Below are positions 33,921 through 45,632 of a DNA stretch of 64,000 nucleotides, piece after piece. The position numbers and the translations under genes were made by a program. Source of the stretch: Phragmites australis (taxonomy: Eukaryota > Streptophyta > Magnoliopsida > Poales > Poaceae); assembly GCF_958298935.1 (NCBI RefSeq), contig NC_084932.1:7853501-7917500 (forward strand), read 5' to 3'. The notes below the pieces were generated by a model. It was not told the DNA's origin and did no database searches. It saw nothing but the letters and a program-made list of their open reading frames with translations. How positions within the stretch are numbered: position 1 is the first letter of the stretch; every line of letters begins with the position of its first letter.

Positions 33921-34831
33921 TGATGAGTAATGTTTGGCCTGATCTTCCGATAGGTAGTGATAAGTTGGTAGGTGGAGAACTCGACGTTGATGATCCAAAG
34001 GCTTCGACCCGAACAGATCGTCTTCCTTGCAATCACTACACCACAGCTCCGATGGTTATCAACCGTGTCGCGCGGTTGACCTCGCCAAGAAGGCTCAATC
34101 CCTGCAAGCGTACCGAGAACACAAGCAAGAACGTAGAAGATGCAATCTGAAATATTGCGAATTGAATTCAAGCACTCCAAGTCGGGGTTCCACAAACACT
34201 TGCGGCGGCCTAGTCGGTCCGGAACAAGAGCGAAAATCTCACAATTCGTGTGTAGATCAATATCTAAGCAAAACCCAACCCTAATTAGGGCAGCGGCTAC
34301 TGTATATAAAAGACTAGGATCGGCCAAGGACCCCTGGACGTGTCCCTAATGGACTCCAACACGTTACACGGCCCAACGGCCCAAAAGATGGTGGCGCAGC
34401 ACCCTGACAGATTCTGGACATCCACTTGTTTCGAAGATTTCCTTTGTCTCAGAACGAATTTAGATATGGGACCAGTACCGTTGGAAAGCTTATCTCCTTA
34501 GCTTTCCAACCATGTGTAGAACGTCAAAAACGGAGTCCGTATGCGTCCTGGGCGACGATTTTAGTGCGGACTGGTCCTGGACTCCGAAACGGACTCGAAC
34601 TGGATTGGGCCTCCACCTTGGCTTGGGCGCCCTTGCTGTTCTTGTCCTGTGTTCCTAAGTAATAATACATCACAATTATTCAGTAGCATCCCATCCTCAT
34701 CAAAATATAAAGGAACACTAAGGAACGAGCTCACCTCATGATTTAGTTGACGTGCACGAGCTCGTGTCAATGGACCTATTGTTGGAGGAATACTCGGTGT
34801 GTGTGTATCCGAAAGAGTGATGTCCTCATCA
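33921..34831 (-). mobile_element. 3' LTR of the CRM-like element (complete)
   Basis: The LTR is 911 bases. The minus-strand start is TGATGAGGACATC at 34831. A TATA box (CTTTTATATACAG on the minus strand, about 34300-34312) lies roughly 520 bases in. The first 271 bases (34831-34561) are coding, forming the C-terminal 90 codons of pol. 34277-34831 aligns with 37545-38099 over 555 bases without gaps. Confidence 0.9.
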
Positions 34832-36138
34832 TCCTCCCCCTCTTGAATTGGAGTCGTCCTCGACGCAATGCCATCTTCTTCTCCCAAGTAAGGCTTTAAA
34901 TCTGAAATGTTAAATGTGGGACTAACCCCATAATCTGCAGGCAACTCAAGCTTATATGCATTATCATTGATCTTTTCCACAATTTTAAAAGGACCATCAG
35001 CTCGAGGCAGCAATTTAGACTTTCTCAAATCAGGAAACCTATCTTTACGCAAATGTAACCACACAAGATCACCAATTTCAAAAGTAATATGTTTCCGACC
35101 TCGGCTACCATAAGTTCTATACTTCTCATTCATCTTTTCAATATTTTCCTTAGTCAACTCATGCATTTTCATAATCAAATCAGCACGTGTCTTAGCGTCA
35201 AAATTCAATTTCTCGGATGTTGGTAAAGGAAGTAAATCAATAGGGGCACGGGGGTTAAAACCATACACTACCTGAAACGGACTTACCTTGGTGGTGGAGT
35301 GAACTGATCTGTTATAAGCGAACTCAATATGGGGTAGACACTCTTCCCACATCCTCAAATTTTTCTTCAAAACAGCCCGCAACATGGTGGATAATGTGCG
35401 GTTCACAACCTCCGTTTGTCCATCGGTTTGAGGGTGACATGTCGTCAAAAACAGCAGTTTTGTCCCAAGTTTATTCCAAAGTGTCCTCCAAAAGTGGCTC
35501 AAAAATTTTGCATCACGATCCGAAACAATGGTGTTAGGCACTCCATGCAGGCGAATGATTTCCCTGAAAAACAAATCAGCTATGTTTGTAGCATCATCGC
35601 TCTTGTGACAAGATATAAAATGTGCCATTTTTGAAAAACGATCCATAACGACAAATATACTATCCCTCCCCCTCTTGGTCCTAGGCAATCCTAAAACAAA
35701 ATCCATAGAAATATCCTCCCAAGGCACACTAGGAACAGGAAGAGGCATATAAAGTCCATGTGGGTTCAAGCGAGACTTAGCTTTATTGCAAGTAGTGCAG
35801 CGTGCCACGTAGCGCTCGACGTCGCGCCTCATCTTAGGCCAAAAGAAGTGAGTAGCCAGTACATCCTCGGTCTTCTTCACTCCAAAATGTCCCATCAAAC
35901 CACCTCCATGCGCTTCCTGCAAGAGCAATAGGCGAATAGAGCTAGCTGGGATGCATAGCCTGTTAGCATGGTATAGTAATCCATCATTCAGCACATATTT
36001 ATTCCAAATTCTTCCTTCTTTACAATGTTCGAAAGCATCTTTAAAGTCCAAATCAGTAGCATATAATCCTTTAATTGTTTCTAAACCAAAAGTCTTATGA
36101 TCAAGTTGGGACAACATGGTATAACGTCTAGATAACAC
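34561..36138 (-). pseudogene. CRM-like pol, integrase with C-terminal extension into the LTR
   Basis: 525 uninterrupted codons. The zinc-binding HHCC motif uses H77, H84, C114 and C117. The catalytic core shows D146 (SMDFVLGLP), D207 (VSDRDAKF) and E243 (DGQTEVVN), with 35 residues between D207 and E243, as expected for DD35E. A GPF-type module follows ([19 protein letters not shown]), then [13 protein letters not shown] and RARARQLN. The last 90 codons lie inside the 3' LTR. In chromoviruses this end of integrase helps choose insertion sites; the CRM clade has its own motif in place of a chromodomain. The integrase itself is intact, but the pol frame is broken upstream by two shifts. Confidence 0.92.
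34832..34844 (-). other. Polypurine tract inside the pol coding frame
   Basis: On the minus strand AAGAGGGGGAGGA directly precedes the LTR start TGATGA. It is read in frame as part of QEGEDDEDI. It serves as plus-strand primer in reverse transcription and is coding at the same time. Confidence 0.85.
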
Positions 36139-36172
36139 ATCTGCAATGACATTGTCTTTACCTTTCTTGTGT

Positions 36173-36586
36173 TTAATGATATAAGGAAAAGACTATAAAT
36201 TCAACCCATTTAGAATGACGTTTGTTCAGTTTGGCTTGGCTTCTAATATGTTTCAAAGCTTCATGATCAGAATGAATAATAAACTCCTTGGGCCAAAGAT
36301 AATGTTGCCATGTTTCTAAAACTCGCACTAAAGCATACAACTCCTTATCATAAGTCGAATAATTAAGAGATGGCCCATTCAATTTCTCACTAAAATAAGC
36401 AACGGGTTTACCTCCTTGTAGTAGCACTCCTCCAATTCCAATGCCGCTAGCATCACATTCTAACTCAAAAGTCTTACCAAAGTCCGGAAGTTGGAGTAGA
36501 GGTGCATGCGTAAGCTTATCTTTCAGTATATTAAAAGCTTGTTCTTGTGCTGGCCCCCATTGGAACGGAACGCCCTTCTTTGTCAA
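36173..36586 (-). pseudogene. CRM-like pol, RNase H part
   Basis: 137 codons with [18 protein letters not shown], then [15 protein letters not shown], then [12 protein letters not shown], the D-E-D pattern of Ty3/gypsy RNase H, which removes the RNA strand after first-strand synthesis. It follows the reverse transcriptase after one frameshift. A second frameshift near 36185 (after KWVEFI) ends this frame, and pol resumes in the original frame toward the integrase. Confidence 0.88.
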
Positions 36587-37539
36587 CTCATTGAGTGGGC
36601 AGCAATGGTGCTGAAATCTCTCACAAAACGCCGATAGAACCCTGCAAGGTCATGAAAGCTTCTCACCTGTGTGATAGTCCCAGGGGTCGGCCAGCTCTTG
36701 ATGGCTTCAATTTTAGCTTCATCCACTTCAATTCCCTGTGGAGTAACAACATAGCCAAGAAAAGCAACTCTATTCGTGCAAAAGGTGCACTTGTCAAGGT
36801 TAGCAAACAAACGTGCCTCTCTCAAAGCAGTAAAAACAGCACGTAGATGATCAATGTGTTCTTCATATGACTTGCTATAGATCAAAATATCATCAAAGTA
36901 CACCACCACAAATCTTCCTATGAAAGCACGTAAAACCTCATTCATCAATCTCATGAAAGTGCTAGGTGCATTAGTTAAACCAAAAGGCATCACTAACCAC
37001 TCATATAGACCGAACTTAGTTTTAAAAGCAGTTTTCCATTCATCTCCCAATTTCATTCGTATTTGGTGGTAACCACTACGCAAGTCAATTTTCGTGAAAA
37101 TAATAGAACCACTCAACTCATCAAGCATATCGTCTAGCCTAGGAATAGGGTGACGATACCTTATTGTGATATTATTAATTGCTCTACAATCAACACACAT
37201 GCGCCATGTACCATCTTTCTTAGGAACCAAAAGAACAGGAACAACACAAGGACTAAGGCTCTCTCGTACGTACCCACGGTCCAAAAGGTCTTGGACTTGT
37301 CGCTGAATTTCCTTAGTCTCCTCTGGATTGGTCCTATATGCAGCGCGGTTTGGCAAAGTCGCTCCCGGGATCAAATCTATTTGGTGCTCTATCCCTCTCA
37401 ATGGTGGTAGCCCCGGGGGTATCTCAGCTGGAAAGACATCCTTATACTCCTGCAAAAGGTTAGTGACAGCAGCAGGCAAAGAGCTAGGTATATCATCAAT
37501 TGAAAATAAAACCTCTTTGCATACGAAAGCATAGCACAA
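36583..37539 (-). pseudogene. CRM-like pol, reverse transcriptase part
   Basis: 318 codons covering the end of the protease linker and the full reverse transcriptase palm. [14 protein letters not shown] (residues 55-69) leads in. [10 protein letters not shown] holds catalytic D152, and [13 protein letters not shown] holds D216 and D217. Near residue 305 the frame changes: after FSTIAA a one-base loss shifts it to HSMS-stop. RNase H then continues in another frame from 36586. All visible catalytic residues are present, so the break is recent. The first codon counted is only the edge of the open frame, because the upstream part was deleted. Confidence 0.9.
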
Positions 37540-37544
37540 AATAA

Positions 37545-38099
37545 AACCCTAATTAGGGCGGCGGCTACTGTATATAAAAGACTAGGGTCGGCCAAGGACC
37601 CCTGGACGTGTCCCTAATGGACTCCAACACGTTACACGGCCCAACGGCCCAAAAGATGGTGGCGCAGCACCCTGACAGATTCTGGACGTCCACTTGTTTC
37701 GACGATTCCCGTTGACTCAGAACGAATTTGGATATGGGACTAGTACCTTTGGAAAGCTTATCTCCTTATCTTTCCAACCATGTATAGAACGTCAAAAACG
37801 GAGTCCGTATGCGTCCTGGGCGACGATTTTAGTGCGGATTGGTCCTGGACTCCGAAACGGACTCGAACTGGATTGGGCCTCCACCTTGGCTTGGGCGCCC
37901 TTGCTGTTCTTGTCCCGTGTTCCTAAGTAATAATACATCACAATTATTCAGTAGCATCCCATCCTCATCAAAATATAAAGGAACACTAAGGAACGAGCTC
38001 ACCTCATGATTTAGTTGACGTGCACGAGCTCGTGTCAATGGACCTATTGTTGGAGGAATACTCGGTGTGTGTGTATCCGAAAGAGTGATGTCCTCATCA
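37545..38099 (-). mobile_element. 5' LTR of the CRM-like element, truncated
   Basis: It carries the first 555 bases of the LTR, from TGATGAGGACATC to the CCCTAATTAGGGTT point. It then passes directly into reverse transcriptase coding sequence. The loss removes the transcript start, primer-binding site, gag and protease, most simply by illegitimate recombination. About 14 substitutions and no indel separate it from 34277-34831. Confidence 0.9.
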
Positions 38100-38339
38100 G
38101 TGAGTAGTCATGATGATAGTAGTAGTAATGATGATGGTCTATCTCCTAGTGATCTATCCAAACTAATGAATTATTATGCTACTATCATCAAGAAGCAAAA
38201 GGCTAAGAATAAGTCTCCTAAGAATGTCAATGCCAAGATTCACTCTGATCATGATGAATTGCTTACTAAGTACAATGATTTACATAAGAAACATGATGAA
38301 GGGAGGGGCCATCAGACCTTGAGAAAGATCAACTAGAGG

Positions 38340-39336
38340 GGGTCCACCAGTCTTCCTTCTCCTACAAAGAAGTGACCTACATTTAATGCGACACAAGTAG
38401 AGGTCATCATGACATCCCCGACACAAGTAGAGGTCGTCCTGACATCCTGGTAGTGCAGCGCTGCAATAGATGACCGGTAGAATACCATGCATTTAGGGCC
38501 ACTTGCACCACTATATCGCCATAGTAGATAATATCTTCTAAATTAAGGGCAAAGGTATCCCACCTAGACCTATGATGTGTGATTCAATCGGCTCTAGGCC
38601 CCTGACATATTGCGATATTTGTATCGCTGTAAGGGCATACCTATACATCAGCACCCTAAATGGCCCTATAAATACAAACCCTTGGCTATTAGGCCAAGAG
38701 ACCGATCCTTTTTACCATCAACATATTTGGTGTTCCTCCCTCTCCACTTCTTCTCCAAGCTTGAGCAACTCATGTGAGTGAGGTCTCGCCACACTTGTTC
38801 ATGCAAGAAATCTTCTTGCGCCAACACCACCAAAATCCAATTTAGTTTTTTCTTCCATTCTTCCTCCCTATATGCAATTTTCTGAAATTGTTCTGATAGA
38901 CATTGCCTTCTTTGCCTCCACTATCGGCCTCTTCTAGCTTTCTTTTCTTTTCAAATCTACCTCATTCATCTCTCCTTACTACCGAATGCGGTGAATCTGC
39001 AGCAGCAGTGAGATGAGAAACACAAACCATAGCACTTATCAGCTTCTAGTTATGGATAGCTTCACCCCTTTTATCCGATAATGTGGCAATTACAATAAAT
39101 TGGACCAACTTGTGGTGTGGTTCTTCCTTACTGACGATGTTGAGAAGCAACATCAATCATCCACTCTTCTCCCTTGGAAGCAGGGCATCTAGCCACACAT
39201 CAAACCAACCGCACTAATATTGATCTATGATACAAAAAATTGGAGAAAGTACTATATCCTCATTCTCCTCTGTAGCAAAAGTCTTGGCATATATTACAGG
39301 TCCATAGCTACAATGATGTGCAATCCCACTAACATT
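38340..39336 (+). other. Probable LTR/leader fragment of another gypsy element
   Basis: No coding frame. GACACAAGTAGAGGTC is duplicated at about 38390 and 38418. A TATA box (CCCTATAAATAC, about 38665) is followed by CCATCAACATATTTGGTG (about 38717-38734), which resembles an LTR end plus primer-binding site. A long leader without gag follows. Both neighbours are truncated, so the element of origin is unclear. Confidence 0.35.
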
Positions 39337-40091
39337 GCAGTTGAACTTGGAAACTTTCCTGGAAGGACTGGAGGTTCCGGTTTGGTTACTTAGCGGGCAG
39401 CACCATCATCGTGGTACTGTGTCGTTGAGCCTTCGTCATCACCCACACTCGGGAGGGACCCTGTCAGAGCGTAGATGGCCGGCTGTTTGTTCTTGGTCAT
39501 AGGGATCAAGAACAAAGATAGGATTAGGGCAAAAAGGATAAAAAGAGAGATGAAAGTAAATTGATTTGATTCTATTGGATATTGGTCGCTCTCGATCAGC
39601 CACGTCCCTATATATTTTATATGAGGGGATGGCCTTGCCCTGTTTTGAGTCGGAATATATCAAAACTCCCATTCAAATCCAACTTAATCTCTTTCCAAAA
39701 ACTCGATTTGCTCTAGATTGGAAGTTCCGATCGTGAAAATTGGAAGTTCTGATATGGCCGAAATATCTGGTTTCATTCCAGAATGAGGCTCTCTGGTTTG
39801 GCCAAAAATAATTAATCGGAAGTTTTGGTTTAACATCGGAAGTTCCTATATGGCCGGAATATCCGAATTCATTCTAGAATGGGGTTCTCAAGTTGAACAA
39901 AAACATTTAACCAAAAGTTCCAACCCAAATCTTGTTGTTCCGATAAAACTTAGGTGAGAAAAACTTCCAAAACGAAGGACTATCCGATGTACACAAAAAT
40001 TCTAAAGTTCCGACCTATGACCGGATGTTTCAAACTGCTAAATTTTCCAGAACCAAAATTCATCACAATATGCTAATTTCTACCATCAACA
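39337..40091 (-). mobile_element. 3' LTR of the minus-strand Tat-like element
   Basis: Homologous to 51800-52556, for example the AGATAGGATTAGGGCAAAAA stretch at about 39517 and 52019. Minus-strand start is TGTTGATGGTAGAAATTAGC at 40091, preceded by a purine run and CAAGGGGCATG (about 40092-40130). Its outer end is missing. Confidence 0.75.
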
Positions 40092-40321
40092 CATGCCCCT
40101 TGTTTTTTTTAGTAAAGCCTGCGTGCAAAAAAAAAACATATCTTCTCTATTTCTACATTTCTTAGGGTGATGATCAAGACATCGACCATGAACATTCCCT
40201 AGGATGATGATAACTCATACATCGGCTATATTTTTTTAAGCATCTTGCTATATACTAGGATAAAATTTCTTCAAGTATCGCCCATTAATAGCTCTTGGCA
40301 ATTTCTCCCCTTGCAAAGTTT

Positions 40322-43300
40322 CTAACAAATAAGAATTTCTAAGATGATATTTACAACTTTGTATGGACCTTCCCAACTTGAAGACCACTTCTCAAACTTG
40401 TTGTACTTCGATCCAATAGGCAAAATAGTCTTCCACACCAGACCTCCAATCTGAAATGACTTTGCTTTTACATTGTTGTTGTAGGCTTTGGCTACTCTTA
40501 ATTTGTCTTCCTCAATCTCTCTCAAAGCCTTCAACATTTCATCCGTCACTTCATCAATCATGTCCATCATTAGATCATAATAATCCATAGCTGATACGTT
40601 ATTCTATTCAGCCAACCTTAAAGAATTAAGATTTACTTCAATAGGTAAAACATTTTCTTGTTCATAAACAAGTTCATATGACATGACTTTAGTAGAACCA
40701 TATCTGATATATGATGCGCCCACAAAGCCTCCGATAGAACCTCATGCCACCTTCTAGGATGTTTCTCTATTTTCTTCTTGATAAACTTAATCCAAATCTT
40801 GTTACTAGACTCAACCTGACTATTGGCCTGAGCATAATATGGAGATGAATTGAGAAGTTTAACTTTCCATGACTCGGAAAATCCGCATACCTGATGTGAC
40901 ATGAATGAAGTACCTTGATCCATAGTCAAAGTTTGCGGAATGCTGAATCTATTGTCACACCCGGTTTTAACAGCCAAAATCAAGTGCGGCTTATGTGTGC
41001 CCAGGATGTTCAACATACATAAGGACGTCACAGGTGAAGTAACAAAAGCATATTAAATAACATTAAACTCTTACAGCAATTGACATATATTATCTTCTAT
41101 GAAGATATCTGCAGCGAAACAGAAGCACTGGTGTCCAACAACACCGCAGGCAATCGACCGGGAGACACGCGTCTAGAACGTCACAACCTCGTCTTGATAG
41201 TCTTCAACATCTTCACTGAGCAGCAGCACACATGTCGCATGGCATTGGGAAAATAGCAAGTGTGAGCACATGACGCGCTTAGCAAGTGTGGGAAAGATAA
41301 TGATATGCAGGCTTATATCAAGAATAGGCTAACACATAGTATATTTGCGTAAATGCGAGTAATGAAAATATATTTGGACTCAAAAAGTATTAAACAATTA
41401 TTAAGTGAATATAACCTATATAGTACAACACCTAGCATACAAGGCTCTCCACCTTGCATACCATAACCGTCTAGTACTCCTGTACTATAACCAAAACCAC
41501 AACCATCTAGTACTCCTTGTACCAGAACTATAACCACAATCAAACCCATAACCACAATCCACTAATCATGTGAGGATCCAAGTCTCTCATAACCGTAAGC
41601 ACGACTGTTATAACAGTTTTTACACTCTACAGAGGTTGTCCAGCTTTCCCCATGAGTCAGTGAATTTTATGTTGTCGTGTTTGCAAGACACTTAACACAT
41701 TCCACTGGTGTGCCGCTAAGAAATCACTAAATGATAATGTCCACTAACAAGAGACTAATCCCGTATGTGTCTGCCCACTAGGTTTCACCGTCAGGTTTTA
41801 CGCGAATTAAACTCCTACCCAGAAGCCCCATTTTGTGCTAACACAACACACACTGGATAGACTCTAACAATTATATCACGCCTAACCCATATTAGCCTCG
41901 TGGTTGGTACGTTACTTCTTGGGTTGTTGCTCCATGAACAGGTCCTTACTTAGGCTACTTGAGCAAACACTAAACCAACATCATAACCATGACAACCATC
42001 AAAACCACTTTGCTCAAGGCCTAAGGTTCCATGTTGCTAGACCATTAACATATTAACGACCATTATTGCATAAGTTCATTAGTCAAAATTATGACACTTC
42101 TCAGTATCCCAAAAGCATGGCTAAGCAATCTATCCAACAAAAATACCTAACCATAAACCATCTAGGTTCCAAGGGATGATAAGGGAAAATCTAGGAAAAA
42201 CCCCTAACATAGGTGACTACCCATCATATTGACAGATATTGCATGCAATTTTTGTAAAGCAAAATATTTAAAAACATAGGTTCAAGATGATCAAGGACAC
42301 TTGCCTTTTACCCAATGATGCTCAGTGTTATCGAAATCTCGGTCTTGAAGTCCCTCGAACTGCTCTGAAACGTTATTGACTAATCACGAGAACTACCGAC
42401 AAACAACACAAAGGAAAACACTAAGAACAACATACCAAACATCATCAAAACACTTTAAAAATAATATGGTTGGATAGGTATGATTTTAGAAATATTTAAA
42501 CGCAAGAATCATCTAAATCAGAGTTAAGATGAAAAGAGAACACCTTTCGAGAGATGGATTAGACTAAAAAGGAAATGCTGATTTTCTGGAACTATCTTCC
42601 TATGGGAAAAGAGTTTATTGTGCAATCATTGTGCTAGGCTTGACAACATCATAATACATGTTTCAAGAAGTGAAGGGCAGACTAGACTTCACTGACTAGG
42701 CTAAGAAGAATGATATGACATTGACTTGGCATGATATGCAAGCACTCTCTTGGGTTAAAGAAGGGATACGCTGAGATCTAGTCTTGACTACCTATGATGG
42801 ATCAAAAAGGCCGAAAGTCACGCTTCTAGGTTAAGGATACTACTGGTGACTCTATGTAGCGGTGGTGATTCGTGTTTCATCGGAGATGGTGATCGGGCAT
42901 GTGGCCACAGACATCGATGTCGGCTTCAGTGGTGTTTCAGTGAAACGAGAGAAGCATGGCGTAGAACATGGAAAGACTAACTCAGCGTTATGGTTGGTTT
43001 TGGAAGGGATCATCCAAGGTAGTGGCAGAACAGTGATGACTGCTGCTAGGTTTGGTGGTAACCGTGAACAGATCTAGAAACAAAGACGCTCGCATTCCAG
43101 GAGATTGGCTATGAAATTTAAGAAACTGTTTGAATAAAGAAGTTCATATATCCCGGGAACACAATGCTATGGCATAGTTTTGGGTAGGTCATCCATTGAG
43201 AGGAAGAACGATCAACAGAGATGAGATGGGTGATAGCTGCGATGTGCTATGGTTGGTAATGGCGTCCTAGTCGTGTCGCTGCACAAACGGGGATGGGCTC

Positions 43301-45632
43301 TTAGGGTAACGTAGAAGACTCGATGGGACACATTGTGACGTGGTTGGTGCATCCATATAGCTTTCGGATTGATGAGGAATGCGAATGCAAATCCGGTGCG
43401 CGCGCAGAACGCGTCCAGAAACCGGACAATGGGTATGTCGACCTTGATTACGATAGTTTGGCTGCTCTACTGGCTAACCTGGTTGGTGAGGGTGTGGGGA
43501 ACATCATGAGACATGCACCGGTGAAAGGGCTTGGTGATTTGATCTCTGGTCGGTCGGGAACTTTGATGCCAATCGGCTACAGCGCGGCTATCCACGACGG
43601 CGACAACCGTGGCGGTGTAGGTCGGGCTTTGGCCGAGGCTAGGGCATGGTTAGGGACTTAGTATGATGCTAAAACAGTAGTAAGAGAGGAGAAGAAGGGT
43701 TCCTCACCTTGCTTTGATGGTCGGGGAAGGAGGATTCACGGAGAAGACGATGAGGTAGCGCATCACGGGCGGCGGCTCCGGCGAACGGCGACGCACGGAC
43801 AGGGCAGCAGCGACTTCTAAGGTTTGGTGGCATGGAATAGGGGTAGGAGAGGGCGTTCAACTCATATTTATAGGGCTAGGGACGGCTGGTTGAGGTGGAG
43901 TCCAAACCGAACACGAACCGGTTTCGAGTTCGAGTTGGTTACGGTTTCCTTTTTCGCAGCTCTCTATTCTGAGGATGATATCTCCATTGTCCAGACTCTA
44001 AATTGGACGTTTCTTGACTCTAAATTGTATTCCTTGAAAAGATCTACAACTTTGGTATTCATTGGAACATCTGAAAACACCATCTTGATTTCCAAAAATG
44101 CGCCACAAGATAAACTGTTTGAACTCGGACGTATCTGCGTAGCACTGATTTCGGGGGTCATAACTTCTAGCTCCATTACCAAAAGGGGACTTCCATAGGT
44201 TCAAATTGAAGCTGTCAACGAGACCTACAACTTTGGTATTTTCAAGATTTGCATTTGAGGCCATTTTGAACTCCGAAACTTAAATTGAGTTCAGAGTGAA
44301 TTGAAAAGAAACAAAAAATGAGGTTGAACAAGAATAGGAGTAGATAAGGAATTTGAATTTGGATTTGGGTAGAATTTTGAGAAAGATGAGAGATTGGCTT
44401 TAAACAAGGATTTGGATAAGATTTGAATTGACCTAGAGAAGGATCAGGTATGATCAAGGATTGAATAGATGATGAATTCAAAGACTTTGAATTTCAACCA
44501 TTAAGATCCTTAACTTATTCACTATTGAGTTTTGTAAAAACCTTTTCAAAATCTTTTTCACTCAAAACTAAGCATGCAATGCACACAAAATAATAACCTA
44601 TATTGATTAATTGATTAAGAAAATAGGTTTTAAACCTATTCTGCTGGTGAAGCTATTCAATAATCTTGAAAAATTTTAGAAATCTGAGAAATCTAAAAAT
44701 CAGGGTGTTACATCTATGAATAATATGCTCTAATATAAAATCAATTACCTCCTTACGTATCATGTTCTTGAGAGGAACACTTTTAGCCCATTTAGTAAAG
44801 TAATCCGTAGCAGCCAAGATGAAGCAGTGACCTTTTGATGATGGAGGATGTATTTGGCCGATAAAATCCAAGCCCTAGCCTCGGAACGGCCATGGTTTGA
44901 TAATAGGATGCATTATAGCAGCAGAGACTAATTAAATATCACCAAATTTTTGACATGCCTCACATCCATTATAATACATGAAACAATCATTAAGCATAGT
45001 AGGCCAATGAAAACCAATTCTTTTCAATAACCACTTTATCTTACGCGTTGATTGACATGTGCCACATATGCCTTCATGTACTTCACCCATAGCAACTCTT
45101 TCTTGATTTGAATCCAAGCACTTGAGAAGCACATCATCCACGGTTCGGCGATATAGATCATCATCCAATAATGTATATTTGAAGGCTTATCACCGAATCT
45201 TTCTATCAACACTTTTGCTAGGATCTTTCAAGTAATCAATGAGATATCTTCTCCAATCTTTGGATTCAACAAGTTCAGCATCTTCTCCCACTATAGAAGA
45301 CATAACCGAACCCAAAAACTCATGTTTGACTATACAACAATCAACACTTCAAGCATCAGTCTTCCAATCACAAAGAATTTGCCTCTATTAACTTGATAAC
45401 TGGATGCTTGTTGTGCTAAATCATTAGCTCTAAAATTATCATCTTTAGACACATGATTAATAACAAAATCATCCAAAATAGCAATGATGTCTAGACACTT
45501 ATCAAGATAACTATTTAGTGATCCATTGAAACATTGATAATTACCGGAAACTTGCTGCACAACTTGCAACGAATCACCAAAAGCCTCTATGTTCTTTACA
45601 CCTATGGAGCTTAAAATTTCTAATCTTAACAA
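40322..45632 (-). pseudogene. RNase H and integrase of the minus-strand Tat-like element, split by a 3.8 kb solo LTR
   Basis: RNase H: IEAFGDSLQVVQQVSGNY and VSKDDNFRANDLAQQAS (45632-45330). Integrase zinc-binding part: GEVHEGICGTCQSTRK...CEACQKFGD (45168-44932). Core: HCFILAATDYFTKWAKSVPL (44871-44700), then the solo LTR 40953-44712, then TLTMDQGTSFMS...NSSPYYAQANSQVESSNK (about 40946-40800), which supplies the second D and the E of the D-D-E triad. The C-terminal part (40588-40322) has IGGLVWKTILPIG and WEGPYKV. Many frameshifts; inactive. Confidence 0.8.
40953..44712 (-). mobile_element. 3.76 kb solo LTR inserted in the integrase
   Basis: The plus-strand ends are TGTCACACCCGG and GGGTGTTACA, flanked by the perfect duplication TCTAT (40948-40952 and 44713-44717). 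Read on the minus strand it starts TGTAACACCC and ends CCGGGTGTGACA, the usual pair in long gypsy LTRs of grasses. A TATA box on the same strand (CTATAAATATGAG, about 43862-43874) supports this direction. There is one copy only, with no internal coding region, so it is a solo LTR. Its length suggests a Tekay/Del-type family, which I infer but cannot confirm. Confidence 0.85.

Larger units (their letters stand above)
33921..38099 (-). mobile_element. CRM-like Ty3/gypsy chromovirus, 5' part deleted
   Basis: The ends are TGATGA (33921) and TCATCA (38099), flanked by a GTGAG duplication (33916-33920 and 38100-38104). On the minus strand the LTR begins TGATGAGGACATC, close to the TGATGAAGACATCC start I recall for grass centromeric retrotransposons. 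The pol frame runs through the polypurine tract into the 3' LTR, a feature known for the CRM clade. The 5' LTR lacks its last 356 bases and joins directly to pol, so primer site, gag and protease are gone. LTR divergence is about 2.5 percent. Centromere-clade membership is a strong inference, not proven. Confidence 0.85.
32742..38336 (+). pseudogene. Copia gag, frameshifted and split by a gypsy insertion
   Basis: The ATG at 32742 opens MAQGIVAA. Beyond it, in shifting frames, come FKGKTFAYWK (about 32771), FKMFPNELCND (about 33078-33110), VLPKPQYNIVNSLLHEWDIN (about 33200-33260), a lysine-rich stretch, and a CCHC zinc knuckle CYNCGKLSHMPYNC at 33589-33630 that binds the element's RNA. The acidic tail is cut at 33920, inside the GTGAG duplication. 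It resumes after 38104 with SSHDDSSSNDDGLSP and a coiled-coil-like LLTKYNDLHKKHDE, then is lost at about 38336. Gag packages the retrotransposon RNA. No protease, integrase or reverse transcriptase of this element is present, so it was also truncated on the right. Confidence 0.8.

Noticed and set aside
34561..37539. A large host gene on the minus strand
   Set aside because: The domains are reverse transcriptase, RNase H and integrase, flanked by LTR sequence and a 5-base duplication. It is a retrotransposon.
41000..44700. A host gene between the two halves of the integrase
   Set aside because: Several frames exceed 70 codons (for example 43323-43661) but none shows a domain. The block has LTR termini and a perfect TCTAT duplication, so it is a solo LTR.
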